DNA of 64,000 nucleotides, taken from contig JALBYC010000008.1 of NCBI GenBank assembly GCA_023212645.1, forward strand, positions 422,526 to 486,525, in the 5' to 3' direction. The position numbers were made by a program, and so were the translations under genes. Source of the DNA: Farysia itapuensis. Lineage: Eukaryota; Basidiomycota; Ustilaginomycetes; Ustilaginales; Ustilaginaceae. This document shows, in pieces, positions 41,058-51,094 of this stretch; positions within the stretch are counted from its first letter, which is position 1; every line of letters begins with the position of its first letter. The notes under the pieces were generated by a model. The model was not told the DNA's origin. It saw nothing but the letters and a program-made list of their open reading frames with translations, and did no database searches.

Positions 41058-42578
41058 TTAGACAATGCCGCTCTCGAACTCGACGGCTCCACACTCGGAG
41101 TTGTCCAAGTGACGGAGGACGCTTGCGAGGCTGGAGTATTTTGCGAAGCAGGTGGGACAGCGGGTGCTTGCGGGGTTGGATTCGGAGCGGGTGCGTGAAG
41201 TGCGACGGTCGCGGGACTGCGATGATGCGGCCGATGGACTTGCGGGGGACAGGGGCAGCGGGAAGTTGGCAAATGCGTTGGACGGCGTTCTGGGCGTCGA
41301 CGGAGACGCAGTCGGACTGCGGGGTGGAGAAGAGACCAGACTCGGCTGGGAGGGCAAGGTAGAATTCATCGACAGCCAAGGCCTTGCTTGCGACCGGGAG
41401 CTACTGATGCTGCTGTTGGCCAATTCGCTGCTCAGCTGGTCGTCGAAATGGGCAGATGCGAATTGCACTGGAAAGGAAGGTAGAGGGTGCGATGTTGCCC
41501 ATGCTTCGCCGAGATCGTTGGAAGTGACGGCTCGTGTGCGGGAGGACAACCAAGGTCTCGGACCAGAAGCCAAGGGTGACGTCGGAGCTGACATTGCCGT
41601 GACGCTAGGCATGTTGAATGGGTCAGAATCGCCGTGCAAGTCGTGGTATGAGGGCGGCGGAGCTTCAGAATGATGCGTCGGCGTGGACAGGAGCAGGTTG
41701 CCTTCGCTGGCGTGCCGAGGTCTGCTCTTTGCAGGACGCACGCCTTTGCTAGAGACCGACTTTTCACTGTCCTTGTCAGAGGCAAGCAGTCGATCACTGT
41801 GCTTGCTGCTTTTGGAATCAAACTGGGCATAGCGAGCGGCTATACGGCTTTTCTCCGTGGTCAGCTCGTTCGAGCTCGCAGTGCGGAAACTAGAGTCAGA
41901 CTTGACAGACTTGACTTCGACAGCTTCTTCCTCCAGCAAGGACGTGGGTGCTTCTGCGAGGGGAAAGGACCCTGACGCTAAGGTGCGAGGGGCCGAGTGT
42001 TCGTCGTCTGAATTGACCTGGGTGAACCCGGTATCTTCTCTGCGAAGTTGTGGGAAAGCTCGAGCTCTACCCTTGCCCTTGCTTTTGGAAGCGGCTTCAG
42101 TGGGACTGGCTTCGTTCGGATCGGTAGCAACAAGAGGCGTGCTGGTGAGGGTGGAGAGCTTGCGAAAGAAAGTAGGCTTATCCTGCTGTTCTTTGTCCGG
42201 GCTCTGAGGCTGATAGAAAGCGCTAGAGTCGCTGAAGCTGGAGGGCGACTTGAGCGGGGATTCGAGTGGAGAAGTCAGAGAGGCCGAAGAAGGACTGGGA
42301 GCAAGTGCCGGATCTTGATCGCGATTCGAGCGTCGGCGACTGGTCTTTGCGCGGACAAAGGAGTCGTAGTCGTGACTGTCGCCATAGTCGGAATGTTCTG
42401 GGAGGAGGTTGAAGTGACGATCGAGCTCGAGGATGTCCCTGAAGCGGTTACCGCACCTACGGCAGGTGAGGGAACGGTCTTTGAACGTGCCATTGGGAGG
42501 TGCATCAGGAATAGCTCCGGTGATGGTGTCCAGAATACTGTTGGTCCTTGACCTGAATGCAGCAAAGCGAGGCGGCAT
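41058..42578 (-). CDS. Uncharacterised protein with two zinc-finger-like motifs and Ser-rich middle
   Basis: Not recognised as a named family. 506 residues, single exon, from the ATG complementary to 42576-42578 (MPPRFAAFRSRTNSILDTI). Near the N-terminus a C2H2-like motif reads CRRCGNRFRDILELDRHFNL (Cys-X2-Cys, then His-X6-His). At the extreme C-terminus is a second CPTCFAKYSSLASVLRHLD motif that ends in Cys instead of the final His (C2HC). In between lie about 400 residues of Ser/Pro/Thr-rich, probably phosphorylated, disordered sequence (PSPSSASLTSPLESPLKSPS). Two zinc knuckles at opposite ends of a long disordered chain suggest a nucleic-acid- or protein-binding regulator. The gene is convergent with the BRCT gene, 38 bases apart. 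Confidence 0.6.
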   Translation of the reverse strand: MPPRFAAFRSRTNSILDTITGAIPDAPPNGTFKDRSLTCRRCGNRFRDILELDRHFNLLPEHSDYGDSHDYDSFVRAKTSRRRSNRDQDPALAPSPSSASLTSPLESPLKSPSSFSDSSAFYQPQSPDKEQQDKPTFFRKLSTLTSTPLVATDPNEASPTEAASKSKGKGRARAFPQLRREDTGFTQVNSDDEHSAPRTLASGSFPLAEAPTSLLEEEAVEVKSVKSDSSFRTASSNELTTEKSRIAARYAQFDSKSSKHSDRLLASDKDSEKSVSSKGVRPAKSRPRHASEGNLLLSTPTHHSEAPPPSYHDLHGDSDPFNMPSVTAMSAPTSPLASGPRPWLSSRTRAVTSNDLGEAWATSHPLPSFPVQFASAHFDDQLSSELANSSISSSRSQARPWLSMNSTLPSQPSLVSSPPRSPTASPSTPRTPSNAFANFPLPLSPASPSAASSQSRDRRTSRTRSESNPASTRCPTCFAKYSSLASVLRHLDNSECGAVEFESGIV

Positions 42579-42902
42579 ACCTGGGATATGGAAGGGGACT
42601 CGACGAGGATCAAGAAGTAGCAGCTCCCCCAGGCGCTTTTGCTGACTCCTGGATCGAGCTGCGAGCCGCGTGGTTGAAAGCAAGGGTCCACGGCATTTGC
42701 TTTGCTTTGCATTTATTGTGATTCCTGCGCGCGATTCCAGATTCGAATATCAAACAACCGGGGAAATGAACGTAAAAGCGAGCTTCTGCGAATTAATTGA
42801 ATTAAAGGTCAAAGCACTGTTAGACTGCTAAACGGCACGTGATGCAGTCAACGTTTGCACTCTCTCGTCTTCCCATCTCTCTTCCCTCATTGTCCTGACA
42901 AC
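42579..42902. promoter_or_regulatory. Divergent promoter with CACGTG E-box before the SmB gene
   Basis: AT-rich spacer (AATTAATTGAATTAA around 42791-42805). A palindromic CACGTG followed by AT is at 42836-42841, 62 bases before the SmB ATG; this is the core bound by Cbf1/bHLH factors in fungi. Use of the site is inferred. Confidence 0.4.
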
Positions 42903-43612
42903 ATGCCGCCGACAAAGAATAAGGGCGGCAAGCTCATGTCGCTCATCAATTACCGCTTACGCATCACTCTCAATGACTCTCGCCAGATTGTAGGCCAGCT
43001 GCTGGCCTTTGACGCTCACATGAATCTCGTTCTTGCCGATTCGCAAGAGTATCGCAAACTCAAGACTAAGAAGAGCAAGGCACGCGCAGCTGCTGGCGAT
43101 GGCGAAGATGACCAAGAGTCAGGTACAGCAACAAGCGCTCCGGAGCAGAAGCGAACATTGGGTCTGCTCATCTTGCGAGGTGAAAACATTGTCAGCATGG
43201 CCATCGAAGCTCCTCCACCCGCTGAAGATCGTAGCAGTGCCGTCATGCCGCCTGGTCCTGGCCGAGGTGCTCCTATGGGACGTGGGATGGGGCTGGCAGT
43301 ACCGCCTCAGGGAGGTGCTCCTCCAATGATGGGTAGACCCATGCCATATGCGCGACCACCTGCACTTGGCATGCCAGGAATGCCTCCACCGCCCGGCATG
43401 CCCTCCGGACCACCTCCCGGCTTTCGTCCACCTGGCTTCGCAGGAATGCCTTCCGGCCCACCCCCGGGCTTTTCCGCACCTCCAGGTGGATTCCCTCCCC
43501 GTCCCCCGCCTGGGTAAGTACCATCGATCGCCACAAACAGTTCCATCACTTACTGATCGCTTTTCTTTTCTCCCCCTTCCACAGTTACGGCATGCCTCCA
43601 CGACCACAATAA
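42903..43612 (+). CDS. SMB1: Small nuclear ribonucleoprotein SmB
   Basis: Core Sm-ring protein of U1, U2, U4 and U5 snRNPs. Two exons, 42903-43513 and 43585-43612, with a 71-nt intron near the stop, give 212 residues. The Sm1 motif is LMSLINYRLRITLNDSRQIV followed by GQLLAFDAHMNLVLADSQEY; the Sm2 motif is LLILRGENIVSMAIEAPPP. A basic stretch KLKTKKSKARAAA lies between the two motifs, as in SmB. The C-terminus is a Pro/Gly/Met-rich tail with repeated PPPGF and GMPSGPPPG units, ending in the spliced-on GYGMPPRPQ. The Sm2-plus-proline tail combination identifies SmB rather than other Sm proteins. Confidence 0.94.
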
Positions 43613-43737
43613 GACTGCACATCACCGTCCAAAATGTATTTCATAGCTCGCGCACATCATGTCAGACATAAACAAGCCCCACGGGATCGATTGAGAAAGA
43701 AACACCTTAAGAGTACAAATGTGGAAAAAAGCGCGGA

Positions 43738-45327
43738 TCAGTAGATGCTCACCATCTTTTGGGCTCGACGAATCTTGCCGCCAAAGAGGATCAGTCCGAC
43801 TGTGACAATGATGGTCAGGGCTGCCGTGACGACAGCCTGGACAATATAAGCCTTTGTGAAGCCCTCGAATGCCCATTCCGGGATAAAGAAGGGGGCCGAA
43901 AAGGCAAGACAGCACTTGACAAAGTTGAAGAGCGCAATACCGTGAACGGCCTTGGTGATGTACGACTCGATAATGTAGGTTTGGATGATACCTCCCGTGG
44001 CCGAGTTGCTGACGTAGTAGAGACCAAAGCCACCAACGACCTCGGTAGGCCAGGACAAGCCTTTGGCGTATCCGATTCCGTACAGAAGCAGACTGAGTGG
44101 CATAATGATAATGTGAGGTGCCATGGCCCACAATCGGTACTCGGGCACACGACCGCCTTGACCCAGTCCAGCGCTCTTCGACGAGTTACGGCGCACAAAG
44201 TACGAGACAGTGGCATCGGCCACCCAACCACCGGCAAATTTGCCAATCAAAGCTCCCACGGCAGCAGCCAAGAACGAGGCGCCCACAGCAATGTTGGAAA
44301 AGCTCCATGGTGGTCGAGGGAAAACTTGAGGGGAGACAACGGTGAAACCGACGGACCACATGAAAATGACTCCGTACAGGATCGAAGGCACGATGATGGG
44401 AATGTACATGGCCATCTTGAGCGGAGCAATCATCTCTCCCAGGAAGCGGACAGGCTCTTTCCACGGGTACCAGGCGATGCCGACGTGTCCGTATGCTCCA
44501 CTCTCGAGCGAGTGTGCAAGAGAATGGTCGGGTGGTGAGCTGCTCCTTGCGGGTGATGAGGACCTTACATCCTTTGCTGAGGCCAGGTCCTTTTCGGTAT
44601 CGGCGTCGATGGCCGTGGCCTCGGCTCTGGCAGTTGCTTGTTCGCTAACAATGTAGTGCGTTTCCGGCACGAAGAAGAGAATCATGAACCAGAGTACACC
44701 GGCGAGGATGATTTCAAAGTAGTAGATCCAGCGCCAAGTAGTTGCAGTAAGAATGCCAGCGCCGATGACAGGGGCACAGACAGGTCCAAGCACGAGAAGC
44801 ACAGTCCATGCCGCGACAGCGGTACCTCTGTGCTCTGGGCTGAACGTCTCGGAAATGATGGATGCAGGCACTGTCTGCGAGACGGAAGCGCAGAAGCCGG
44901 CAAAGAATCGAGCAGCAGCAAAGCTGTTGTAGCTAGTAGCAACCGAGAGCCAGATGGTGCAGGGAATGTACAGAGTCCATGCGACCAAGTACGCTGGCCT
45001 GCGACCGAGCGATTCTGCTATAGCGTTCCACAACAGGGGACCGGTACCAAGGCCAAGGATGGAGATACCGATTGAGTTGGCTACGGCTGCGATGCTACGG
45101 TGCAGACTGGCAGAAACTTCGGGAAAAGCCTGGAAAGGGTGAACGAGGTCAGCTTACGGTGTGGCAAGCTGAGTGGATGCCGGCAAACTTACCGTCAAAT
45201 GGGCTGCAGCCATCTCGTTGGCAGCAAAGGCTGTCATTGAGATGGTGGCCAGCATGAGCATCTTGCGCCATGTTGGTAAATTGGAAGGATGCTTCGGGTC
45301 TGGGTGGTGGTGAAGAGGGGGCGTCAT
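43738..45327 (-). CDS. MFS drug/polyamine transporter, DHA1 family
   Basis: Proton antiporter of the drug:H+ antiporter-1 type in the plasma membrane. Two exons on the minus strand, 45327-45193 and 45129-43738, joined across a 63-nt intron, give 508 residues. The first exon carries the start of TM1 (MLMLATISMTAFAANEMAAA); the splice leads into LHRSIAAVANSIGISILGLG. Motif A-like LGRRPAYLVAW follows TM2, and the antiporter motif C-like block is VLGPVCAPVIGAGILTATTW. Twelve membrane segments are plausible. A charged, Ser-rich central loop (about residues 200-240) separates the two halves. Substrate is unknown. The gene lies just before the catabolic cluster and may not belong to it. Confidence 0.85.
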
Positions 45328-46687
45328 GGTCGCGATGGGAGGAGGGGATGGAAGAGCAGAGCTGAGCAGGTCTTTATGTCTCAACGCTCAAGAGGGTTGC
45401 AAAACAAATTCGAGGTCACGACCTCGGCTGGAAGCTCATGCTTCCTCGCCAAAAGACAGACGTCGTGCCTGAAGCATGAGGACAGCGCGACACGGGGAGG
45501 AGGTGGAGTGCATACAATTTCTTACGACAACGGGCCCATCTGAGTGGCTGCTGCACCCCGCACGACGCTAAGTCATCGCCCCCACATTCACGGGGTCCTG
45601 TGGCGGCAGTCGGGGTTCTCGTTTGTCGTCCAAGCGCAGGCGGGCGGGCGGTCTGATTTTTACTTCCGCGGCATGTGCTCGGTCATTTCCATCCGTCCAA
45701 CTTGGCGTGCACATGTGCCATTTTCTCTGCCTACGGAACGGGCGGCACATTTTCTCGCGCGACAAATTTGCCTTTTCTCCGTGAATTCCTGCGCCACCAA
45801 GAACAATCGTGCGAGACCCTTAGCGCAACAGCCAACGGCGCAACGCCCAACAGCCCAACGCCCCAACGACGTTTACCCCGCTTTGCACATCCTTCCGCGA
45901 CCTCACGTGGCATCGTTCCTGGCGGCCCAGGTGGGCGCGATTTCCGACCCGTTCTTGGTAGCTCGCGGCCGAGACGCTTGCCCGTCATTGCAGAAGCAAG
46001 CAAGGCCGAGCTTCTTATCTTACCGCCATGACTCGTGCGCCAAGGTTTCTCGCTCCGTGCACCGAGAGACTTCACTTCAACACAATCAGGTCTGGAAGCT
46101 TGATTTGGTGTGCACCAGACATGCTGGATCGCAACGGATAGAGAGCGGCCCTATGGCGGCATGTGTTCGTTAGTGGCAGAAGATCGAGCATAACGGGGAC
46201 GGGTGCGCCAACACGCTGCATTTAAGATCGTAGCTACGCAGCCAGTAACTGTCAACGCTTCTCAACAGCAGTTGTGTTGCGAAAGAAGCGAGGTCACAAC
46301 TAGTCAGTAACAGCTCGCGCGCAAATGTGGAAACGGCTTTCAAGCGGACGATTGCGTGCTCCTGCTTGGGGATTGTCACACAAATTCCCCGACGTGGAGG
46401 TGTCAAAAAGCGCCTTCTTGAAGCAATATTAGCACGCCATATCTCGCACGCCTAATCAGCAATCGGAAAGCAGCTGTCCGCCAATGCGCACTCTATCCAA
46501 TGGCTACCGCCGCTTCCACCGACTTGGCCACGATGCCCATCACGTCAACTGCTTGCAGGCAATCGTCCATTGGTGCCTGACCCTGGCGTGCAACTGCAAG
46601 TGTCTCGATAAGGCATCGCTAAAAGCTATAGATATATAAGCAGCCCTTGGCGCGACACCCTTGCGCATCTCTCTACGTGTAGCTGCG
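45328..46687. other. 1.36-kb gene-free stretch between housekeeping genes and the catabolic cluster
   Basis: Separates the DHA1 transporter (minus) from the ACS transporter (plus). It contains a short CAACGCCC-type repeat at about 45830-45865 and a CACGTG at 45904-45909. An open frame at 45544-46173 has no protein-like composition and was not accepted. No transposon ends or repeats longer than about 30 bases are evident by eye. Confidence 0.6.
46633..46640 (+). promoter_or_regulatory. TATA box of ACS-family transporter gene
   Basis: TATATAAG, 48 bases before the ATG at 46688. Confidence 0.5.
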
Positions 46688-48229
46688 ATGATCTCTTTAT
46701 TCTCGCTGCTGCCGAAGGACCTGCAGGTCAGTCTACGTAGCAGACATGCTGGCTTCTCCCAAGGGGAAGCAGAAAAGAAGCTGTCCAACCACATCGAGGT
46801 TGAGCCCTTCACCTACACCGAGGCCGAAGAGCGAGCCGTGGTCCGCAAAATTGACTTGACCGTAATGCCTATCTTGACCCTTTTGTACTTGCTTTCCTTT
46901 CTCGATCGAAGCAACATTGGCAACGCTCGGATCGAAGGTCTCGTCACCGATTTGGGCATCACCGACTACCCTTCGCTGCTTACCATCTACTTTGTTGGCT
47001 ATGTTCTCTTTGAAATTCCAGCCAACCTGGTTCTCAAGAAGACCAACCCGACATTTTGGTTGCCTACCTTGACCCTCGTTTGGGGTATCGTCAGCGTTTG
47101 CATGGGTCTCGTTCACAACCAGGCAGGCATGTTTGCCGTTCGATTCTTCCTCGGTGTTGCAGAAGCTGGCATTTTTTGTGGGACGACGTTGACGTTCAGC
47201 TTCTTTTACAAGCGGGACGAACGTACGGCTCGTGTTGCTTTTTACTTTGGTGCTGCTGCAGCTTCGGGAGCCTTTGGTGGCATTCTGGCCTATGGCCTTT
47301 CCCAAATGCGCGGCGTCGGTGGCAAGCCAGGCTGGGCTTGGATCTTTATTATCGAGGGCTTGCTCACCATCGTAGTTGCCACCATTGCATACTATATTGT
47401 GCCAAATCACCCGCATCTGTCGACAAAGTTTACCGCACGCGAAAAGAAGATCATCGCTGCAAGAATGCGCACCGATTCCGACGCTCTCGATGTTGAAGAC
47501 TTCCAATTTTCCGAAGTCAAGCGAGCATTGCTGTCGCCAACGGCCTACGGCTATTGCATGCTATTTCACGGCTACTCGTTCGGACTATACACCCTCTCTC
47601 TTTTCTTGCCTACCATCATACAGGGACTTGGCTTCAGTAGCTGGCAGGCACAGCTGTTGTCCACCCCACCCTACATCTTTGCATTCCTTGTCACCATGGG
47701 TGTGGCCTACGCAACACACCGAGTCAAGCTGCGTTCGCCTTTCATCATCGGATGTGCTTTTATTGCCATCATTGGTTACATTGTGCTCATCACTAGTCCC
47801 ACAATCGCCGGAAAATATCTTGCTGTTTTCCTCTGTGCGGGTGGTGTCTACTCTGGCAATGCTGTCCTTCTCGCTTGGCCTTCCGAAAATTGCATGGGAC
47901 AAACGTATCGTGCTACTGTCTTGGCAATGCAGATCACCATTGGCAACATTGGTGCCATCATTGGTACACAATTATACCGTGTGCCTCTCGGCGGTGTTCG
48001 CAACCGGAACTACAAGGTTTCGTTCGGATTGACCATTGTTTGGCTAGGTATTGCCATGATCACGGCTGCTCTCATGTATGTTGGTCTTGCCCGAGCCAAC
48101 ACAAAGACTCTGGCCGCGCGGCAAAAAGATACCGAATCTGCACAGGACAGCCAGACCACGTCGGATACTGGTTCCCGTCTCACCTTGGACAACGGACAAT
48201 GGCGCAAGAACTTCCTGTACCAGCTCTAG
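46688..48229 (+). CDS. MFS anion:cation symporter (ACS/Dal5-like), probable carboxylate uptake
   Basis: Plasma-membrane symporter of the ACS family, which carries organic anions such as allantoate, nicotinate, tartrate or aromatic acids. Single exon of 513 residues from the ATG at 46688. The N-terminal cytosolic block EERAVVRKIDLTVMPILTLL and the TM1-loop signature YLLSFLDRSNIGNARIEGL are diagnostic. Further marks are YVLFEIPANLVLKKTNPTFW, RFFLGVAEAGIFCGTTLTFS and PGWAWIFIIEGLLTIVVA. The second half has AYATHRVKLRSPFIIGCAF and ENCMGQTYRATVLAMQITIG. About 12 membrane helices. As first gene of the aromatic cluster it is a candidate importer of an aromatic or alicyclic acid; that substrate is inference from position. 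Confidence 0.85.
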   Translation: MISLFSLLPKDLQVSLRSRHAGFSQGEAEKKLSNHIEVEPFTYTEAEERAVVRKIDLTVMPILTLLYLLSFLDRSNIGNARIEGLVTDLGITDYPSLLTIYFVGYVLFEIPANLVLKKTNPTFWLPTLTLVWGIVSVCMGLVHNQAGMFAVRFFLGVAEAGIFCGTTLTFSFFYKRDERTARVAFYFGAAAASGAFGGILAYGLSQMRGVGGKPGWAWIFIIEGLLTIVVATIAYYIVPNHPHLSTKFTAREKKIIAARMRTDSDALDVEDFQFSEVKRALLSPTAYGYCMLFHGYSFGLYTLSLFLPTIIQGLGFSSWQAQLLSTPPYIFAFLVTMGVAYATHRVKLRSPFIIGCAFIAIIGYIVLITSPTIAGKYLAVFLCAGGVYSGNAVLLAWPSENCMGQTYRATVLAMQITIGNIGAIIGTQLYRVPLGGVRNRNYKVSFGLTIVWLGIAMITAALMYVGLARANTKTLAARQKDTESAQDSQTTSDTGSRLTLDNGQWRKNFLYQL

Positions 48230-48585
48230 GTCACTCACGTAAAGAAACATGAAGCATGTCCTCCATCGTTATCACCGAACATGCTGTTGCGATGTGTGGA
48301 GGGTGCAAAGATAGTGGAGCGGCCTCTTTGAGAGTTGTGGGATTCACATGTCCGTGGATGCTTGAGAGTTGGGAAGCGTCGGGATCGCGTCGCAGCATAA
48401 ATGTGGAGTCGGGTACACGTCCGCGGAAATTGTGAATGCTATATTGACAGGGTGTGTGTGTATGTATGTTGCTCACGACAATCAATGCTGCTCTATGCTC
48501 GGCTCTCAAAGGCATAAATACAGCTCGTCGACAGCTCAGCGATGGGGCCATCATCCTCTACTCGCAAGAAGAGCTTCTGACAATC
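48230..48585. other. Intergenic promoter region of SDR gene
   Basis: No gene. Contains a GTGTGTGTGTATGTATG run at about 48453-48469 and a TATA-like CATAAATA at 48513-48520. Confidence 0.5.
48513..48520 (+). promoter_or_regulatory. TATA-like element of SDR gene
   Basis: CATAAATA, about 66 bases before the ATG at 48586. Confidence 0.4.
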
Positions 48586-49485
48586 ATGCACGTTTTCGTT
48601 ACTGGCGCTTCTGGTATGGTGGGCAAGGCCCTCATCCCCCAGCTCGTGGCAGCCAATCACACTGTCACCGCCCTTGTTCGCTCGGACAAGTCCGCAGAGA
48701 CAGTCAAAGCCCTCGGCGCACACGACACTGTCAAGGGCAGTACCGAAGACGGTCAAGTTCTCGCTGACGCTAGTCGCAAGGCAGACGCTGTCATTCATCT
48801 CGCCTTTGACCACGATCTGGCCTTCAAGGAGAACAAGTTCGCGGAAGCATGCGCCAAAGACAGAGATGCCATCAAAGCCATGTGTGATGCGCTGGCCGAG
48901 TCCGGTGCTAATAAGACTTTCCTCTACTCGTCCGGCCTGCTGAGCATTCTTGGCACCGACGAGAAGAGCGAGAGAGACAAAAACCCTGATTTCCCCCGAT
49001 GGAAGTCGGAGGACCTCACCTTCTCCTACGCAGACAAGGGTTTGCGTACGCTGATCGTCTGCCTACCTCCTGTTGTGCATGGACCGGGAGCCGAGCATCC
49101 TTTCATATCCGCGCAAGTTGCAGTAGCCAAGAAAGTCGGCTACGTCGGGTACATTGAAGGCAGTACAGTCGAATGGCCTTCGGTCCACGCCAAAGACGCA
49201 GCCAAGATGTACGTCCTTGGCCTGGAAAAAGGCCCATCTGGATCTCTGCTTTTCCCTGTACACGAAGAAGGCATCTCGACAAAGAAGATTGCTGATTACA
49301 TGGCCAACAAGATGAACCTGCCCCTCAAGAGCGTCCCCGCAGCAGACGCAACCGCGCTCTGGGGAATGACGGGCTTTATTCTACAAATGGGCCACAGAAT
49401 CACTCCCGTCTACAGCAAGCAGTGGACTGGATGGGAGCCAACAGAGTATGGCCTGTTCCAAGAGCTCGAGAACTACTCCTTCTAG
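48586..49485 (+). CDS. NAD(P)-dependent epimerase/dehydratase-like extended SDR
   Basis: Rossmann-fold oxidoreductase of unknown substrate. Single exon of 299 residues from the ATG at 48586. The nucleotide-binding motif is at the very N-terminus (MHVFVTGASGMVGKALIPQL, the TGxxGxxG pattern of atypical/extended SDRs), followed by a basic residue after strand 2 (ALVRSDKSAETVKALG), which favours NADP. AVIHLAFDHDL fits the strand-4 motif, and FLYSSGLLSILG supplies the catalytic-type Ser. The usual YxxxK is not obvious; the FSYADKGLRTLIVC segment (Tyr-X2-Lys) is the nearest match. It lies between the transporter and the SnoaL-like gene, so a role in aromatic or alicyclic acid metabolism is inferred from context alone. 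Confidence 0.78.
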   Translation: MHVFVTGASGMVGKALIPQLVAANHTVTALVRSDKSAETVKALGAHDTVKGSTEDGQVLADASRKADAVIHLAFDHDLAFKENKFAEACAKDRDAIKAMCDALAESGANKTFLYSSGLLSILGTDEKSERDKNPDFPRWKSEDLTFSYADKGLRTLIVCLPPVVHGPGAEHPFISAQVAVAKKVGYVGYIEGSTVEWPSVHAKDAAKMYVLGLEKGPSGSLLFPVHEEGISTKKIADYMANKMNLPLKSVPAADATALWGMTGFILQMGHRITPVYSKQWTGWEPTEYGLFQELENYSF

Positions 49486-49985
49486 GCTGCAATGAGCGCA
49501 GCTTTGCCATACCCAGTGTTCGCGTCAAGTATTCCCCACAGATCTCGGAATGTTATCTCCCTTATTCTCTCGAACTTTGTGCCAGTCGCGAGACGTGTGG
49601 GTCTGCTTTCGAGTGACAGGCGCTAGGGAGTCCTTGCCGTGATTTAAGGTTGTAGGTAAAAGGTCGCGTGCATCTGAAGGACACCATACTCACAGCTTCG
49701 GCTGGATCAAAACGCCGCTGATAAACACGCCGGTCTGATCTGCTCTGGAATGTGGGGGCAGAAAGATTATCCAAGACGCGGGGAACAGCCGAAATTTGGG
49801 GAAGCTGTGAGTAGTGTCCTCCGCCCGGATATTATTTGAGTGCAGTACGACAGCGTTCGGAGATGACGAGAGGGCCGGAGCCGGTCAGGGAGCATCGGAG
49901 GAGAAATGCCTCGTCGGAAGGATAAAGACTGACCTTGTCCTCCCCCTGTCCCCCTCTCCACCACCACCATCATCATACAACAAGC
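49486..49985. promoter_or_regulatory. Promoter region of SnoaL-like gene, with four TCGGA motifs
   Basis: No gene. TCGGA occurs at 49545-49549, 49857-49861, 49895-49899 and 49914-49918, three of them within 62 bases. A GATAAAG at about 49921-49927 may serve as TATA element, roughly 60 bases before the ATG. Binding by a Zn2Cys6 factor is a hypothesis. Confidence 0.35.
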
Positions 49986-50714
49986 ATGTCCGTTGAGCAG
50001 GTTCCCCTATCCGGTTTGCCGGCCAACACGCGCCCTGACCGTGCTATCCGCAACAATGGTCCCGTCGAGCTGGCGCTGGAACGGTGGCGCATTGTCGAGT
50101 TGGCGCAGGGATGGCCAATGTACCGCGATGCACGCGAATGGGAAAACTTCCAGACGATCTTTCATCCAGACGGTGCCTACGTCTACACGACCTGGACCGG
50201 CAAGACCCACATCAATGACTTTATCCAGGCCAGCAAAGCCGGCATGGAGGCAGGCGCTTTCATCATGCACCGTATCCATGGCACTTCGGTCGACATTCTC
50301 GACAACCGTGCTATTTGCAAGATGAAGGCAACCATCACCCAACGTTTCTCGCTGAACGGTATCGAAGTCGATGCAGAGTCCGACTGCCGCTTCTGTTTCT
50401 TCTTCGAGAGGTACACTGCCGCCGACGGCACGCCCAGTTGGGGTGCCAGATTGGTCCGCCACTGGTACGAGAAGGACAAACTGATTCCCGTTGACCCTCG
50501 CAAAGTGCCTGAGCTGGACGACAAGCTGCTTGACACATTCCCAAGCGGATATCGCTACCTGGGATACTGTCAAGAGATCACGATGAAGAGCAAGAGTGAC
50601 TCTCCGCTTAAGGTCAAGCGTGACATGCCAGGACATCGTGGTCCCGAGCACGACGCTCTGCTACATGCCGCCAAGACCTGGCTCGATGGTGGTCTGCCCG
50701 ACGATCTCAAATAA
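49986..50714 (+). CDS. SnoaL/NTF2-fold protein of the aromatic cluster
   Basis: 242 residues, single exon, from the ATG at 49986. The fold is suggested by the helix [20 protein letters not shown], then [40 protein letters not shown] and the strand-rich half ([49 protein letters not shown]). This is the pattern of SnoaL-like/NTF2-like alpha+beta barrels with a central pocket. Conserved-looking polar residues (R, Y, D, H) line the expected pocket, but no catalytic set can be assigned. SnoaL-fold proteins include cyclases, hydroxylases, dehydratases and decarboxylases. It sits between the SDR and maleylacetate reductase, so action on an aromatic or ring-cleavage intermediate is plausible. Confidence 0.7.
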   Translation: MSVEQVPLSGLPANTRPDRAIRNNGPVELALERWRIVELAQGWPMYRDAREWENFQTIFHPDGAYVYTTWTGKTHINDFIQASKAGMEAGAFIMHRIHGTSVDILDNRAICKMKATITQRFSLNGIEVDAESDCRFCFFFERYTAADGTPSWGARLVRHWYEKDKLIPVDPRKVPELDDKLLDTFPSGYRYLGYCQEITMKSKSDSPLKVKRDMPGHRGPEHDALLHAAKTWLDGGLPDDLK

Positions 50715-51094
50715 GCAACCAGCCAGACTGCTCCGTCCTCTTTTCCAGTGCACAGATATGTAAACATTTGTACATTAGTCTACATTCAGTGAGAATCGCT
50801 CGTCTTGCAATATCGTTTATGCCCATGGAAGCTTGTAGTAGCAGCGATCAGGTCGTGTGGAGCTGATTGGCAACTAGCGAGCGATAGGGCGTGTTCTCTC
50901 TCGTCCAACATCTGCAGTCAGGAAAGCCTGTGCTTTGACGTCTGCGTGCTCGGAGTTGAATGAGCCGTATCTCGCACAGTTCGGAGCTAAACGAACAAAG
51001 GGTTCACGCTTTCGCGCCGCCATGGTTCCAGTTTTGCTTTAAAACCGCCCGGAAGATTCGCATGCTGATGTGACCTCCTCCTACATCCCCCAGA
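50715..51094. promoter_or_regulatory. Promoter region of maleylacetate reductase gene
   Basis: No gene. TCGGAG occurs at 50950-50955 and 50981-50986, and a TATA-like TTTAAAA at 51038-51044, 51-57 bases before the ATG. Confidence 0.35.

Noticed and set aside
45544..46173. 209-codon plus-strand open frame in the long spacer before the cluster
   Set aside because: Composition is rich in His, Arg, Pro and Cys without domain-like pattern, it covers a short repeat, and there is no promoter-like context. Treated as chance.
46727..46744. Possible mini-intron in the ACS transporter start (GTCAGT..GTAG)
   Set aside because: Far too short to be spliced and the frame is open without it.
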